Both the position numbers and the translations under genes were made by a program. A DNA stretch of 64,000 nucleotides from positions 496,001 to 560,000 of the forward strand of contig JAOWBW010000560.1 of the NCBI GenBank assembly GCA_026119855.1, given 5' to 3'. The notes beneath the pieces were generated by a model. It was not told where the DNA came from, did no database searches, and saw nothing but the letters and a program-made list of their open reading frames with translations. This DNA is from Campanula takesimana. Its lineage: Eukaryota > Streptophyta > Magnoliopsida > Asterales > Campanulaceae. Positions 21,890 to 31,957 of the stretch are shown piece by piece. The number at the start of each line of letters is the position of its first letter. Positions within the stretch are counted from its first letter, which is position 1.

Positions 21890-24800
21890 TTACTTACCAA
21901 AGTTTTCAAATAGGCTCGGGTATTTATCTCGCATCTCTTTCTCGGTTTCCCAAGTAGCCTCTTCAATTTCATGATTCCTCCAAAGGACCTTTACAATAGG
22001 AATCCTTTTGGTACGCAATACTTGCTCTTTCCAGTCAAGAATTTCAACAGGTTGTTCATCATAAGACAAATCAGGCTGAAATGGAATAGCCTCATACTCA
22101 AGAACATGTGATTCATCTGCCATATACTTGCGAAGCATAGATACATGGAACACATCATGAATACCCGATAAAGAAGGAGGTAAAGCCACTCTATAAGCCA
22201 ACTTCCCAACTCTTTCAAGAATCTCAAATGGACCGATATAACGAGGAGATAACTTTCCTTTCTTCCCAAATCTCTTTATACCTCTACGAGGAGAGACCTT
22301 CAAGAATACAAAGTCACCTACCTGGAATTCAAGATCCCTTCTACGATGATCTGCATAACTCTTTTGTCTACTCTGAGCTGTGCGCAATCTATCTCGAATA
22401 AGTTTCACACTTTCAACTGACTGTTGAACTATTTCAGGACCCAAGAGTCTAGCTTCTCCCACTTCATCCCAACATATAGGAGATCTACATTTTCTGCCAT
22501 AAAGAGCCTCATAAGGAGCCATTTCAATGCTAGACTGAAAACTGTTATTATAAGCAAACTCAGCCAAAGGAAGATGAGTATCCCAACTGCCTTTGAAATC
22601 AATAACACAAGCACGTAACATATCCTCGAGAATCTGTATAAGTCTCTCAGATTGCCCATCAGATTGAGGATGAAAAGCAGTACTGAAATTCAATTTAGTA
22701 CCCATGGCACCCTGAAGAGCCTGCCAGAATCGAGAAGTAAAACGAGGATCTCTATCAGATACAATACTCACAGGAACTCCATGGAGTCGGACTATCTCCT
22801 GAACATACAAAGATGCCAACTGAGACAATGAATATCCCATGGAAACAGACAAGAAGTGAGCTGATTTAGTCAACCTGTCCACTATAACCCAAACAGCATC
22901 ATGGCCTCGTCTGGTACGTGGCAAACCAGTCACAAAATCCATAGTAATATGCTCCCATTTCCACTCTGGAATTTCCAATGGTTGCAACAAACCTGCTGGA
23001 CGTTGATGTTCCACTTTTACTTGTTGACAAGTCAAACATTTGGAAACATACTCAGCAATCTCTCTTTTCATATTGTTCCACCAGAAATGTTTCTTCAAGT
23101 CTTGGTACATTTTAGTACTTTCAGGATGAATAGTATACTTGGCTTTATGAGCCTCTTCAAGAACTTTCTTCTTTATCTCAGGATCAACTGGAATACAAAC
23201 TCGACCTCGGAAGGTAAGAATTCCATCACTATTGAAAGAAAAATCTGGTTGCTTTCCTTCATTCATTCCACTAATGATTTTCTGCAATTCAGAATCAATT
23301 ACCTGAGCTTCTTTGATCTGTTGGAGTAAATCTGAAGTAGCCTGTATATTAGCAAAAATAACTCCATGATTTGATTCACAAGGATTCCAGTCACACAAAT
23401 CTTCAAACATCTTCCATTCACGAATCATCAAGCAAGAAATATAAGTCTTTCGGCTCAGTGCATCTGCCACAACATTTGCCTTTCCAGGATGATAAAGGAT
23501 AGTACAATCATGATCCTTCAATTTCTCCATCCATCTACGTTGCCTCATGTTAAGTTCTTTTTGAGAAAACAAGTACTTCAAACTTTTATGATCAGTGAAA
23601 ACCTCAAATTTGGTTCCATACAAGTAATGCCTCCATTTATGCAAAGCAAAAATAATCGCAGCCAACTCTAAATCATGAGTAGGATAATTCTTTTCATAAG
23701 GAGATAATTTTCGAGAAGCATAAGCTATTACCTTGCTATCTTGCATCAGAACACAACCCAATCCTTCTTTAGAAGCATCAGTATAAACCATGAAATGCTC
23801 AGAACCATTAGGCAAAGCCAAGACTGGAGCTGTAGTCAAACGCCTTTTTAACTCCTGAAAACTTGCTTCACATTTGTCATTCCACTCAAAAGAAATAGCT
23901 TTTCGAGTCATATTAGTCAATGGAGTAGCAATCTTGGAGAATCCCTCAATGAACCTCCGATAATAACTAGCCAAGCCCAAGAAACTACGGATCTCAGTCA
24001 CTGTAGTTGGCCTTTTCCAGTTAACAACTGCTTCAACTTTGGAAGGATCCACTGCAATACCAGTAGCAGACACAACATGCCCCAAGAATGAAACCTCTTC
24101 TAACCAGAAAGCACATTTGCTGAATTTTGCAAATAATTGTTTCTCACGAAGAACTTGTAATACTACTCTGAGATGTTGTTCATGCTCAGCCCGTGACTTA
24201 GAATACACAAGAATGTCATCAATGAATACCACCACGAAACAATCAAGATATGGTTTGAAGATACGGTTCATCAAATCCATAAATACAGCTGGAGCATTTG
24301 TCAAACCAAATGGCATAACAATAAACTCATAATGCCCATACCTGGTACGGAAAGCTGTCTTTGGAATATCCTCAGATCTGATTTTCAACTGATGATAACC
24401 ACTTCTCAAGTCAAGCTTCGAATACACTACTGAACCCTGAAGCTGATCAAACAAGTCATCAATATGAGGTAACGAATATTTATTCTTGATAGTTACCTGA
24501 TTAAGATCTCTGTAATCAATACACAATCGCAGAGTCCCATCTTTCTTTCTGACAAATAACACTGGTGCACCCCACGGTGATACACTAGGCCTGATAAAGC
24601 CCCGATCAAGCAATTCCTCAAGCTGGGTTTTCAACTCTCTTAACTCAGCTGGAGCCATTCTATAAGGTGCTTTAGAGATTGGTGCTGTACCTGGTAATAA
24701 CTCAATACAGAACTCAAGCTCTCGATCAGGTGGCATACTATACTCAGAAGAGAACACATCTGAAAATTCAGACACAACAGGAATATCCTCCATCTTGGGA

Positions 24801-26353
24801 ACAGATAAACTCTGATCAAGCACACATGCGAGATACCCAGCACAACCACGAGATAAAAGTTTTCTAGCTTTTAAAGCAGAAATAACATGTATAGCACATA
24901 AAGGCCTATCACCTTCAAAGGTAAAATCAGGCAAACCAGGAATAGAAAAAGTTACTACTTTTCTATAACAATCAACAGATGCATGATGCACATATAGCCA
25001 ATCCATGCCAAGAATCACGTCAAAGTCCCTTATAGGTAACACGACTAGGTCAGCAAGAAGGGCATGATCACCCACAAGGACCTCACATTTCTTGTAAACC
25101 TCAGAAGTAAACATGCAATCTCCCATAGGGGAAGATACTTCTAGCACATAAGGCATAGAATCAGGAAGAACATGCAAATGCGACACAAAATGAGATGCCA
25201 CATAAGAATGAGATGAGCCTGGATCTATCAAGACTCGCGCTCTCGTACTAGAAAGTAATATAATACCTCCTATGACTGCAGAAGACTCAGCTACACCCTG
25301 CTGATCTAGAGCAAACACTCGACCCTGAACTTTTGGTCGACCCCCACTATCTCTCTTGGAACCTGAGGCTGGTTGACTTGCACCCCCAACTTGATTTACT
25401 TTACTTTTAGAACAATTTCTAGCAAAGTGCCCCGCTTCACCACACACTATACACTTTCCTTGCTTTAGCCAACACTTGTCTTCAGAATGGCCTTCTTTCG
25501 AACAATAGCCACATACTCTCCTGAGACCTTGGACTGTTGTCCTCGACCCCGTTGATACACTACCTTTACTTTCAGTTGGTTGTCGGAATCGACGATCTTG
25601 GCGGCCAGATTTACCACCTTTAGAACCAGATCCCTGAGTTTTCTCTGATACACGACCAGTCATGGTTGTTCCCAACTTCACCTTGTGTTCTTCAATATCA
25701 TTTTCAATAGTATAAGCCTTCTCCACTGCTTGCTGATAGCTAGTGAGCTGTAGAGAAAGAAGTTGCTTTCTATACTCAGTCCTTAACCCTTTAACAAACC
25801 TCTGTGCCTTCTTGGCTTCGTTTGGAACTAAGTGATCACAATACCTTGCCAATTCTGTGAACTTGGTTGAGTATTGCCCCACTGTCAGACTTCCCTGCTC
25901 CAGATTAAGAAATTCCATCTCTTTCCTATCTTGGACCACTGTTGGAATAAACTGTGACTTGAATGCTTTAAGAAAATTCTCCCATGTCTGAGGTACACCT
26001 TCCAGTTCCCAACTTTTACTCAACACTTACCACCAATGTTCAGCGGCTTTCTCAAGTTTAAAGGTTGCAAAGGTTACCTTATCACCACCTGCACATCTCA
26101 AGGCTGTAAAGATCTTCTCAATACTTTCAATCCACTCTTCTGCCTTCTTAGAATCAAATTCCCCATCAAAACTACGAGGTTTCAGCTTCAAGAACCTTGT
26201 AAGGCGATTAGGATAATCCCAGTCAACATTATCAACCATTTCTTCTTGAGGAGTTATAGATCTCAGCTGATTACTACCACTTGTACCTTCAGAACTCATT
26301 GTACCTGTAGGTAAACACTCAGCGTTATTAATAACACCCCAAGACTCACCCAT
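21890..26353 (-). CDS. gypsy-2 Gag-Pol polyprotein with one in-frame stop in gag
   Basis: One continuous frame of about 1487 codons from an ATG at 26353, broken only by a TAA at 26027-26029 after HWW in gag; it resumes in the same frame with VLSKSWELEG. Domains in order: Gag; two CX2CX4HX4C knuckles (CGYCSKEGHSEDKC, CIVCGEAGHFARNC, about 25410-25520); protease, where the active-site triplet reads D-P-G (LIDPGSSHS, about 25209-25236) instead of D-S/T-G; RT with FIDDILVYSK (about 24193-24228); RNase H; integrase with CLTCQQVK and VSDRDPRF; C-terminal chromodomain-like region (VKVLWRNHEIEEATWETE). The stop is a one-base change from a Lys codon. With the altered protease this copy is probably not self-sufficient. 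Confidence 0.93.
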
Positions 26354-26424
26354 ACCTAGGCCATAGACCCTATCCAGACTTAGAGCAAACCAAGGTAGCT
26401 AAACAGGGTAGCTAAACCAGGGTA

Positions 26425-26436
26425 GCTCTGATACCA
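26425..26436 (-). promoter_or_regulatory. gypsy-2 primer-binding site (initiator tRNA-Met)
   Basis: The minus strand reads TGGTATCAGAGC three bases past the LTR end. This 12-mer complements the 3' end of plant initiator tRNA-Met. Confidence 0.85.
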
Positions 26437-26439
26437 ACC

Positions 26440-28962
26440 TGACACGCCCCCAGGTCCCGGGATCCCCTAATAGAACCTCGAACCTGGATGGGAGTGCCTA
26501 ACAAGAAACAAGAAACTTAACAAGAAACTTAATGACATTTGTTTAACAAACTGACATGATATATATACTCTAGAGTAAGGAGCTATACTAGCTCACAACA
26601 CGAGTTCTAGACAAGAAATTTTAAAACCAAACTTGATACATACACAGCGGAAACATGCCTAGCACATAAGCTGGCATTAAGAGTACTATACAAGATGTCT
26701 AGTGACAACAAGAACTGAACAAGACTGTCTACCCCAAAATAAGGAGTTATACAACCCAATACATCGTCCTCACCAAGTGTAAAAGGACACAAGCCCCAAA
26801 ATAATCACGACCTGCGAAGCAAGCTCCAACTATGTCGAGCCTCACTGCGCACTATCCTTCCTTTCCTGGGGGGGGGGAACAAATAAAGGGTGAGATAAAT
26901 CTCAGTAAGCTATTAGATGCAACTACATGACATGTTATCATGCAATTCAAGTAGATACTCAAATAATCATATCTCAAGTATCATCAAGTAACAAGTATAT
27001 GAGAGGATAATCCACTCATCAAATAGCACATAAGGCTAAACAAGCAAGTTATAAGGATATTGCTTCCTTCCTTATTCCTCCCAAGAATACCATTGTTGTC
27101 GAAGCTTGTATTACTTTGACATCACGATCAATAACAGGAACTGATTATTCAGTATATATCAGAAGACCCGGTAACCAGTGTCATTCTCAATATCAGTACT
27201 CATGATTATTCACGAGGTGTTCGGGACGGGAGTTTAGCATTCACTTAAGTCAGGCTTATTGCTCCAACTAAGGAAGCTATGCCCTTACTATGGCCGGTAG
27301 TAAGGGGTCGGGCGGAAATACATAGGGACCCGATTGTCACTTAAACCCCAGCTCTCGCGACAAGCGTGAACCTATACATTTTCGAACAAGCAAGGAGAAC
27401 CAGCTGGACTCACACAAGAAAGTACAAGTAGATATTTACTTGAACAACGGGAGAAGAACTAATCCAAATGTAGTGGACTAGCTCAACAAGGAACATGCTT
27501 CAAGTACTCAAGAAGTCACCTTGTTATCAAGCAACTATATGCAATGTTTGCACATACACAACAAGAACATGTCTCATACACGTTAGTGCTTGTTCATAGC
27601 ACTTTCTAGTTCACTACCATACATATGTATTGGTGTCAAGCCAAGTACAAGATTTTATTATCTTATATTCAAGTCTTAATCCATTTCTATGGATGTTCAA
27701 GTCATGTACAAGCTTTTAATGTCTTATACTTCAAGTTATAACTTCCAATCTTTGGACATTCAAACAAGTATAAGAGTTATACATTTACTCTTACCAAATC
27801 CCAATCCTATTCTTAGGATGTTCAAGTCTAAGACCTTATGCTAATGCCTCTAAGGTGTACAATCATTGGATTCACAACAAGTATAACACATTAGTGCTTG
27901 TTCATAGCACTTTCAAGACATAAAGAAGAGATACTACTCTTATACTTATGTTCTCATTTTAATTCAATGAGTATACATATTTAAGACCAAGTCTGATGCC
28001 CCTAAAGTATCACAACACTTGCTAGGACATCTTATACTAAGGTTATATACCTTAACTAGGGTTACTTCCAACTTATACCAACTTTAAACAAAATCTTTGT
28101 TTTTCAGGTAATTGTGCGGTCGCCCATAATGGACTGTGCGGCCGCACACAACCAAGTAAATTTCTTTGAAAAACCCTTCAGAAAGATGTGCGGTCTCACA
28201 ATCATTTTTGTGCGGTCGCACAGTGTACCAAAATGCGAAATTCTCATTCCTTTCCCAGGTTGAACTATTTCCGTCCCAAAACGTAGGAGTAACTTTTACT
28301 ACCATTTTAACATACTCAGAAAAGGCATAACATTATTCAAACTCATATTTCCAAATCCCTTTATCATTTTACACAGGGGAATTTTACTCCTTTTGTCCCA
28401 AATTTACAAGTACCACAAAAATCATCCCAAACACAAAATTAACCATCACAAGTATCGAGAATAACATTTATGCATGTTATTACAAGCAATGGGAAGCTAA
28501 TAACTTACCTAGTCAAAATTCAAGTTGACCCAAACTTATTTCTGTTCGGCCTGGAACGCTCTATTCAACGCCACGAATATTAATCCGGGATCGGAATCAA
28601 GAACGGAGGATAATTAAACTCAAGGAGTCGGGAATAGGGAAATCTTTTAACCCTAGGTTATGAAACAGAGGAAGTGTACGTAATGAAATTGGGTAAAATG
28701 ACCCAGAGAAGAAAGCCAACAAGTTGATATACATTCAAGTTTCAAAGAATTGCACTTAGGCCCCTCAAGTTTCACTTTTAACAAAAAGACCCCTAAAGTC
28801 AAATTTTCACAAATGACCCAAAAGTCAAAACTAGACATTTAACCACCTTAACTATTTAAAGTATTTAAAACTTTAACCCAAGTAAAACTAACACATAATA
28901 TACAAGTTCAAGTATTTAACAAGTATGTCAAATATTTAACAAGAAATAGGATGGGTGTTACA
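26440..28962 (-). repeat. gypsy-2 5' LTR (2523 bp)
   Basis: Near-identical partner of 19330-21854. Differences seen by eye: one A in the tract after ten G, one G in GAGGGA/GAGGA, and single substitutions near 27866, 28052, 28489, 28821 and 28880. The GTCTG target duplication follows at 28963-28967. Confidence 0.95.
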
Positions 28963-28984
28963 GTCTGGATCCTCTTCCAGCCAT
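28963..28984 (-). CDS. gypsy-1 gag start codons, separated from gag-pol by gypsy-2
   Basis: The minus strand carries ATG at 28984-28982 followed by codons for AGRGSR. The last codon is cut by the GTCTG duplication and completed at 19329, where the reading continues with RNANAEGRVDPD. This is a clean insertion inside codon 8 of gag, and it identifies the true gag start of gypsy-1. Confidence 0.8.
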
Positions 28985-29546
28985 CTGAACAAGGTTATTC
29001 TTAAGTTAATATCGTAGGGGAGAATGCATTACTTACATTACACATGCATGGCTACTATGTCTAAATACTATCATACATAGGGCCATCCCCAAAAGATAAA
29101 GTTTCCACATTAATTCCAGGTTCTAGCCATTTACTAGGCTACATTCATTCATTAGAGGTCAATTCACTAGACCTATTACCATACACAATTGGCCATCAAA
29201 TCATGCCAATTACTTCTACAGTTACCTACTACTATGAAGTCATTCACAGTTTTGTTTCAGTCATTCCACTAGACCAAAACTATTTCCACTTGGCCGTTTT
29301 CATGAGCCATACTTTCTAATTAAGGTCTTTTCTCGACCTACACTTCTTGTTCTACTAGATCACATTCCATAATTAGACATAACGGATAACAAAGGTCAAT
29401 TACTAATGAATAACTTCAATACTTTTATTAAATGAAACTTCCAAAATCCAATAGTTAAGAAAGAAAAATTCCAACTAAACTTCTAACTATAACTACTTAC
29501 TAATACTATGAAAGAAATAAAAGAATATCCAACTTCTACTTTTTCT
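28985..29546 (-). other. gypsy-1 leader between the AT-hook gene and gag
   Basis: About 560 bp of AT-rich sequence (words such as CATTCATTAG, TTACTAATG) with no open frame of note. It separates the leader gene stop from the gag start, so the leader gene is not simply fused to gag. Confidence 0.6.
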
Positions 29547-30173
29547 TCAAAGGTTCGCATTTTTCCTTGGTCTTCCCCTAGGTCTTCCACTAGGGACCTT
29601 GGGTGCCTTCTTCGAACCTCTGGGCCTTCCTCTAGGCCTACGAACAGGTACCTCCACTATCTCTTCATCATCCTCAACAAGCATTGGGGCAGCTTCATTG
29701 CCCTCCATGTTAACCTCCATTTCCTCGGCTTCTTCCTCGACTACCACGTGTTCCTCAATTAGCTTTCCTGCCCTCTTTCCACTCCTTTCCATTAGAGTGG
29801 TTGCCAACTGCGGGTCTATCTCCTTCAATGCAAAGTAGTAGCTTCGCACATCATCACATAATATTTCAGCCCACTCTCTAAATCCATTTAGTTTTTTCTT
29901 ACTTTTCTTTAATTCCTTGCTAGTGTCTCTTAGTGCTTTTTCTGCAAGCAGCCACTTATTCAAGGTAATCCTTCCCTTAGCTTGTTCCTTCTTCAGAGTC
30001 TTGTTCAATTTCCTTATCCGAAGAGAGTACCTCTTAACCACTTTGGTCACGTTCTTGCCTAACGAGTTCATCTTCAAGTTCTTCTCAACTCCGTTCATGA
30101 CATTACCACAATTAGTGACCATAATCTTAATGATATAAATGATTACCAAAATATCTTTTAAACACCAACACAA
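29547..30173 (-). CDS. gypsy-1 leader gene: basic coiled-coil protein with AT-hook motifs
   Basis: A 208-codon open frame on the coding strand of gypsy-1, wholly between its primer-binding site and gag. The first 17 residues may be upstream read-through; a second Met (MVTNCGNVMNGVEK) is a plausible start. The centre (about residues 40-125) is Lys/Arg/Leu-rich and helical-looking. Then comes an acidic stretch (VVEEEAEEMEVNMEGNEA), and the C-terminus has two AT-hook cores, RRPRGRPRGSKK and SGRPRGRPRKNANL, where GRP-type triplets bind the minor groove of AT-rich DNA. Standard Tekay-type elements encode only gag-pol. An acquired host-like or accessory DNA-binding gene is inferred. It has no stop or frameshift, but homology could not be searched. 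Confidence 0.7.
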   Translation of the reverse strand: MCWCLKDILVIIYIIKIMVTNCGNVMNGVEKNLKMNSLGKNVTKVVKRYSLRIRKLNKTLKKEQAKGRITLNKWLLAEKALRDTSKELKKSKKKLNGFREWAEILCDDVRSYYFALKEIDPQLATTLMERSGKRAGKLIEEHVVVEEEAEEMEVNMEGNEAAPMLVEDDEEIVEVPVRRPRGRPRGSKKAPKVPSGRPRGRPRKNANL

Positions 30174-30240
30174 TGCATCAATATATTACTTAAGGTTCAT
30201 TCATAAGTATTTCTTAGGATCCCTAAATTGATTCCAGATT

Positions 30241-30330
30241 CTTTCTCAAAATAGAAGGTTTCCAATTTAGAAAGTTTCCCAAAATAGAAAGTTTCCTAAA
30301 ATAGAAAGTTTCCTAAAATAGAAAATTCTA
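30241..30330. repeat. Short tandem repeats in the gypsy-1 leader
   Basis: Four to five copies of a 16-17-bp word of the type AAAATAGAAAGTTTCC in a row, between the primer-binding site and the leader gene. The first copies are diverged (AGAAGGTTTCC, TTTAGAAAGTTTCCC). Confidence 0.7.
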
Positions 30331-30415
30331 CCTTAAGCAATCTTAGTACTCCTAGAATGCTCAATCAAGCCTATTCAATATCAGAGTTTCCTATCCCTTA
30401 AGTTCTAAAACCTTA

Positions 30416-30427
30416 GCTCTGATACCA
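30416..30427 (-). promoter_or_regulatory. gypsy-1 primer-binding site (initiator tRNA-Met)
   Basis: The minus strand reads TGGTATCAGAGC, two bases from the LTR edge at 30430. It complements initiator tRNA-Met and fixes the position and direction of the 5' LTR although copia-3 has displaced nearly all of it. Confidence 0.85.
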
Positions 30428-30435
30428 ACTGTAAC

Positions 30436-31893
30436 TGTTAGGATTCATTGTTAGTACACCCACCTTAATTTGATTGATCCATACCACGTGTCTTTTATGG
30501 ACTTTAGGACCGCATGTAATGAAGTTCTACTTCAATTTTTAGATAAGTCCATTTCTAGATTTTTCGTTTTCTAGGCTGTGTATAATTCGGTTGTATCATT
30601 AGCGGTTTAGTGCTTCAAGCCGTCATCTTGAGAATGCCAGCATGGAGCTCTTCAATTTTCATCAAACCGCAGTTTGCATGTTTGATGAAACCGCACATCA
30701 AGACCATTCTTCAAACCGCCCCTATGCTTGGTGAAACCGCAGAGCAGTTATTGAAGAATTAAAGAGATGTCATTTATTCCTTAGACAAACATTCCCTTTT
30801 TGACCGTATAAGGATGTTGTTATGTCATGTCAAAATAACTCTAAGTTAACTTGGAGTTTCTGCAAGGAATGTCGGTTTGTCCATCAGTTTGAATTGTTTA
30901 CCGTTAGTCCTTTCTGCAACAAAGGACAATTGTCAGGTAGTGGTGCAACAACTACCTAGGACTACAAGACAAAACCAAGGACGAAAATGACAGCTCAACC
31001 AATAGGATTTCGACAGCACTGTACCCTTCAGATTTGATTCAAATCTTTACCCAACGGTCACAAGGGTGCTCTGCCTATAAATAGCCTTCATTATTCAACA
31101 ATGAAGGTTGCTGAGCTTCAAGAGATTCATTCCCAAGTATTCAAGTTTGCTTTGAAGATTTAAACCCAGATATTCATATCTTCAAACCATCTCCATTGCA
31201 AACCCAGTTCTTCATCAAAGCTTCAAGCCTAACAACCATTCATACTTAGCCTTTACACCAAAAGAATTCCATTTGCTCAACCATCATTTAGATACTTAGA
31301 GCATTTGATTTCTTTTCACACACACACCCGATTTATATGATCACATAGATTATATACTTCGAAAACACCGGTTGTTATTATAGCTTAGGTTAGACTTATT
31401 GTTTAGAGTTTAGATTCATCTTGTAAAACCTCCTCTAAATTAATACAAGTCTTATAGCTATTAGAAAATCCTAGACTAACCATCTAGGTAGAGGACGTAG
31501 TTCATTTAAGAACGAACCTCTTCAATTTGTGTGTTTGATCTTTATTTTCTGTCTTGATATTTATCTTTCTTGTTTGTGGTCTTGAACTTGCTTCCATACA
31601 CGAAATGACTTGAAAGATGAATTGTGTTTTCCTTTAAACTTTAAGTTTAACTATTCTGTTGCATCATAGTGTTTTCTCAACCCGAGTCAAACTTCCCAAC
31701 TCTTTAACTAACCTATTTTGCCAAACCGCAAACTCCGCTGTGCATTTTATCAGTTCGGTTCTTGTGCCTTGAACCGCAGTTGGCCAAACTGATAAGTACT
31801 CGGTTGATTTTAAGGGTATTTTCGAAAAAGTTTCGGACCGCTATTCACCCCCCTCTAGCGGTTCTATACCCTTGTTGCCCTCTGGGACCAACA
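30436..31893 (+). repeat. copia-3 5' LTR
   Basis: TGTTAGGATTC...GGGACCAACA. Contains CAAACCGCAG, GAAACCGCAC, CAAACCGCCC, GAAACCGCAG (30660-30745) and further copies near 31727-31860. The TATA box is at 31076. The LTR partner is 41929-43386. Confidence 0.95.
31076..31083 (+). promoter_or_regulatory. copia-3 LTR TATA box
   Basis: TATAAATA in the context GCCTATAAATAGCC, about 640 bp into the LTR, with CT/AT-rich sequence and no ATG-rich block after it. Conserved in the 3' LTR at 42569-42576. Most likely the core promoter for the genomic transcript. Confidence 0.65.
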
Positions 31894-31895
31894 AG

Positions 31896-31907
31896 TGGTA
31901 TCAGAGC
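31896..31907 (+). promoter_or_regulatory. copia-3 primer-binding site (initiator tRNA-Met)
   Basis: TGGTATCAGAGC, two bases after the LTR end. Complementary to the 3' end of initiator tRNA-Met. Confidence 0.88.
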
Positions 31908-31957
31908 ATATCCACCGAACTTGTTTTTACAAGCTTAACCGCTTGGGTGCTGATCCA

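Larger units (their letters stand above)
19330..28962 (-). mobile_element. gypsy-2: full-length chromodomain Ty3/gypsy (Tekay-like), young
   Basis: 9633 bp with two LTRs (19330-21854 and 26440-28962), TG...CA ends, a primer-binding site, gag-pol, a polypurine tract and a perfect 5-bp target duplication GTCTG inside the gag of gypsy-1. By eye the two LTRs differ at about five substitutions and two single-base indels in 2.52 kb, so insertion was recent relative to the decayed elements nearby. Its protein resembles but is clearly distinct from that of gypsy-1. Confidence 0.95.
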
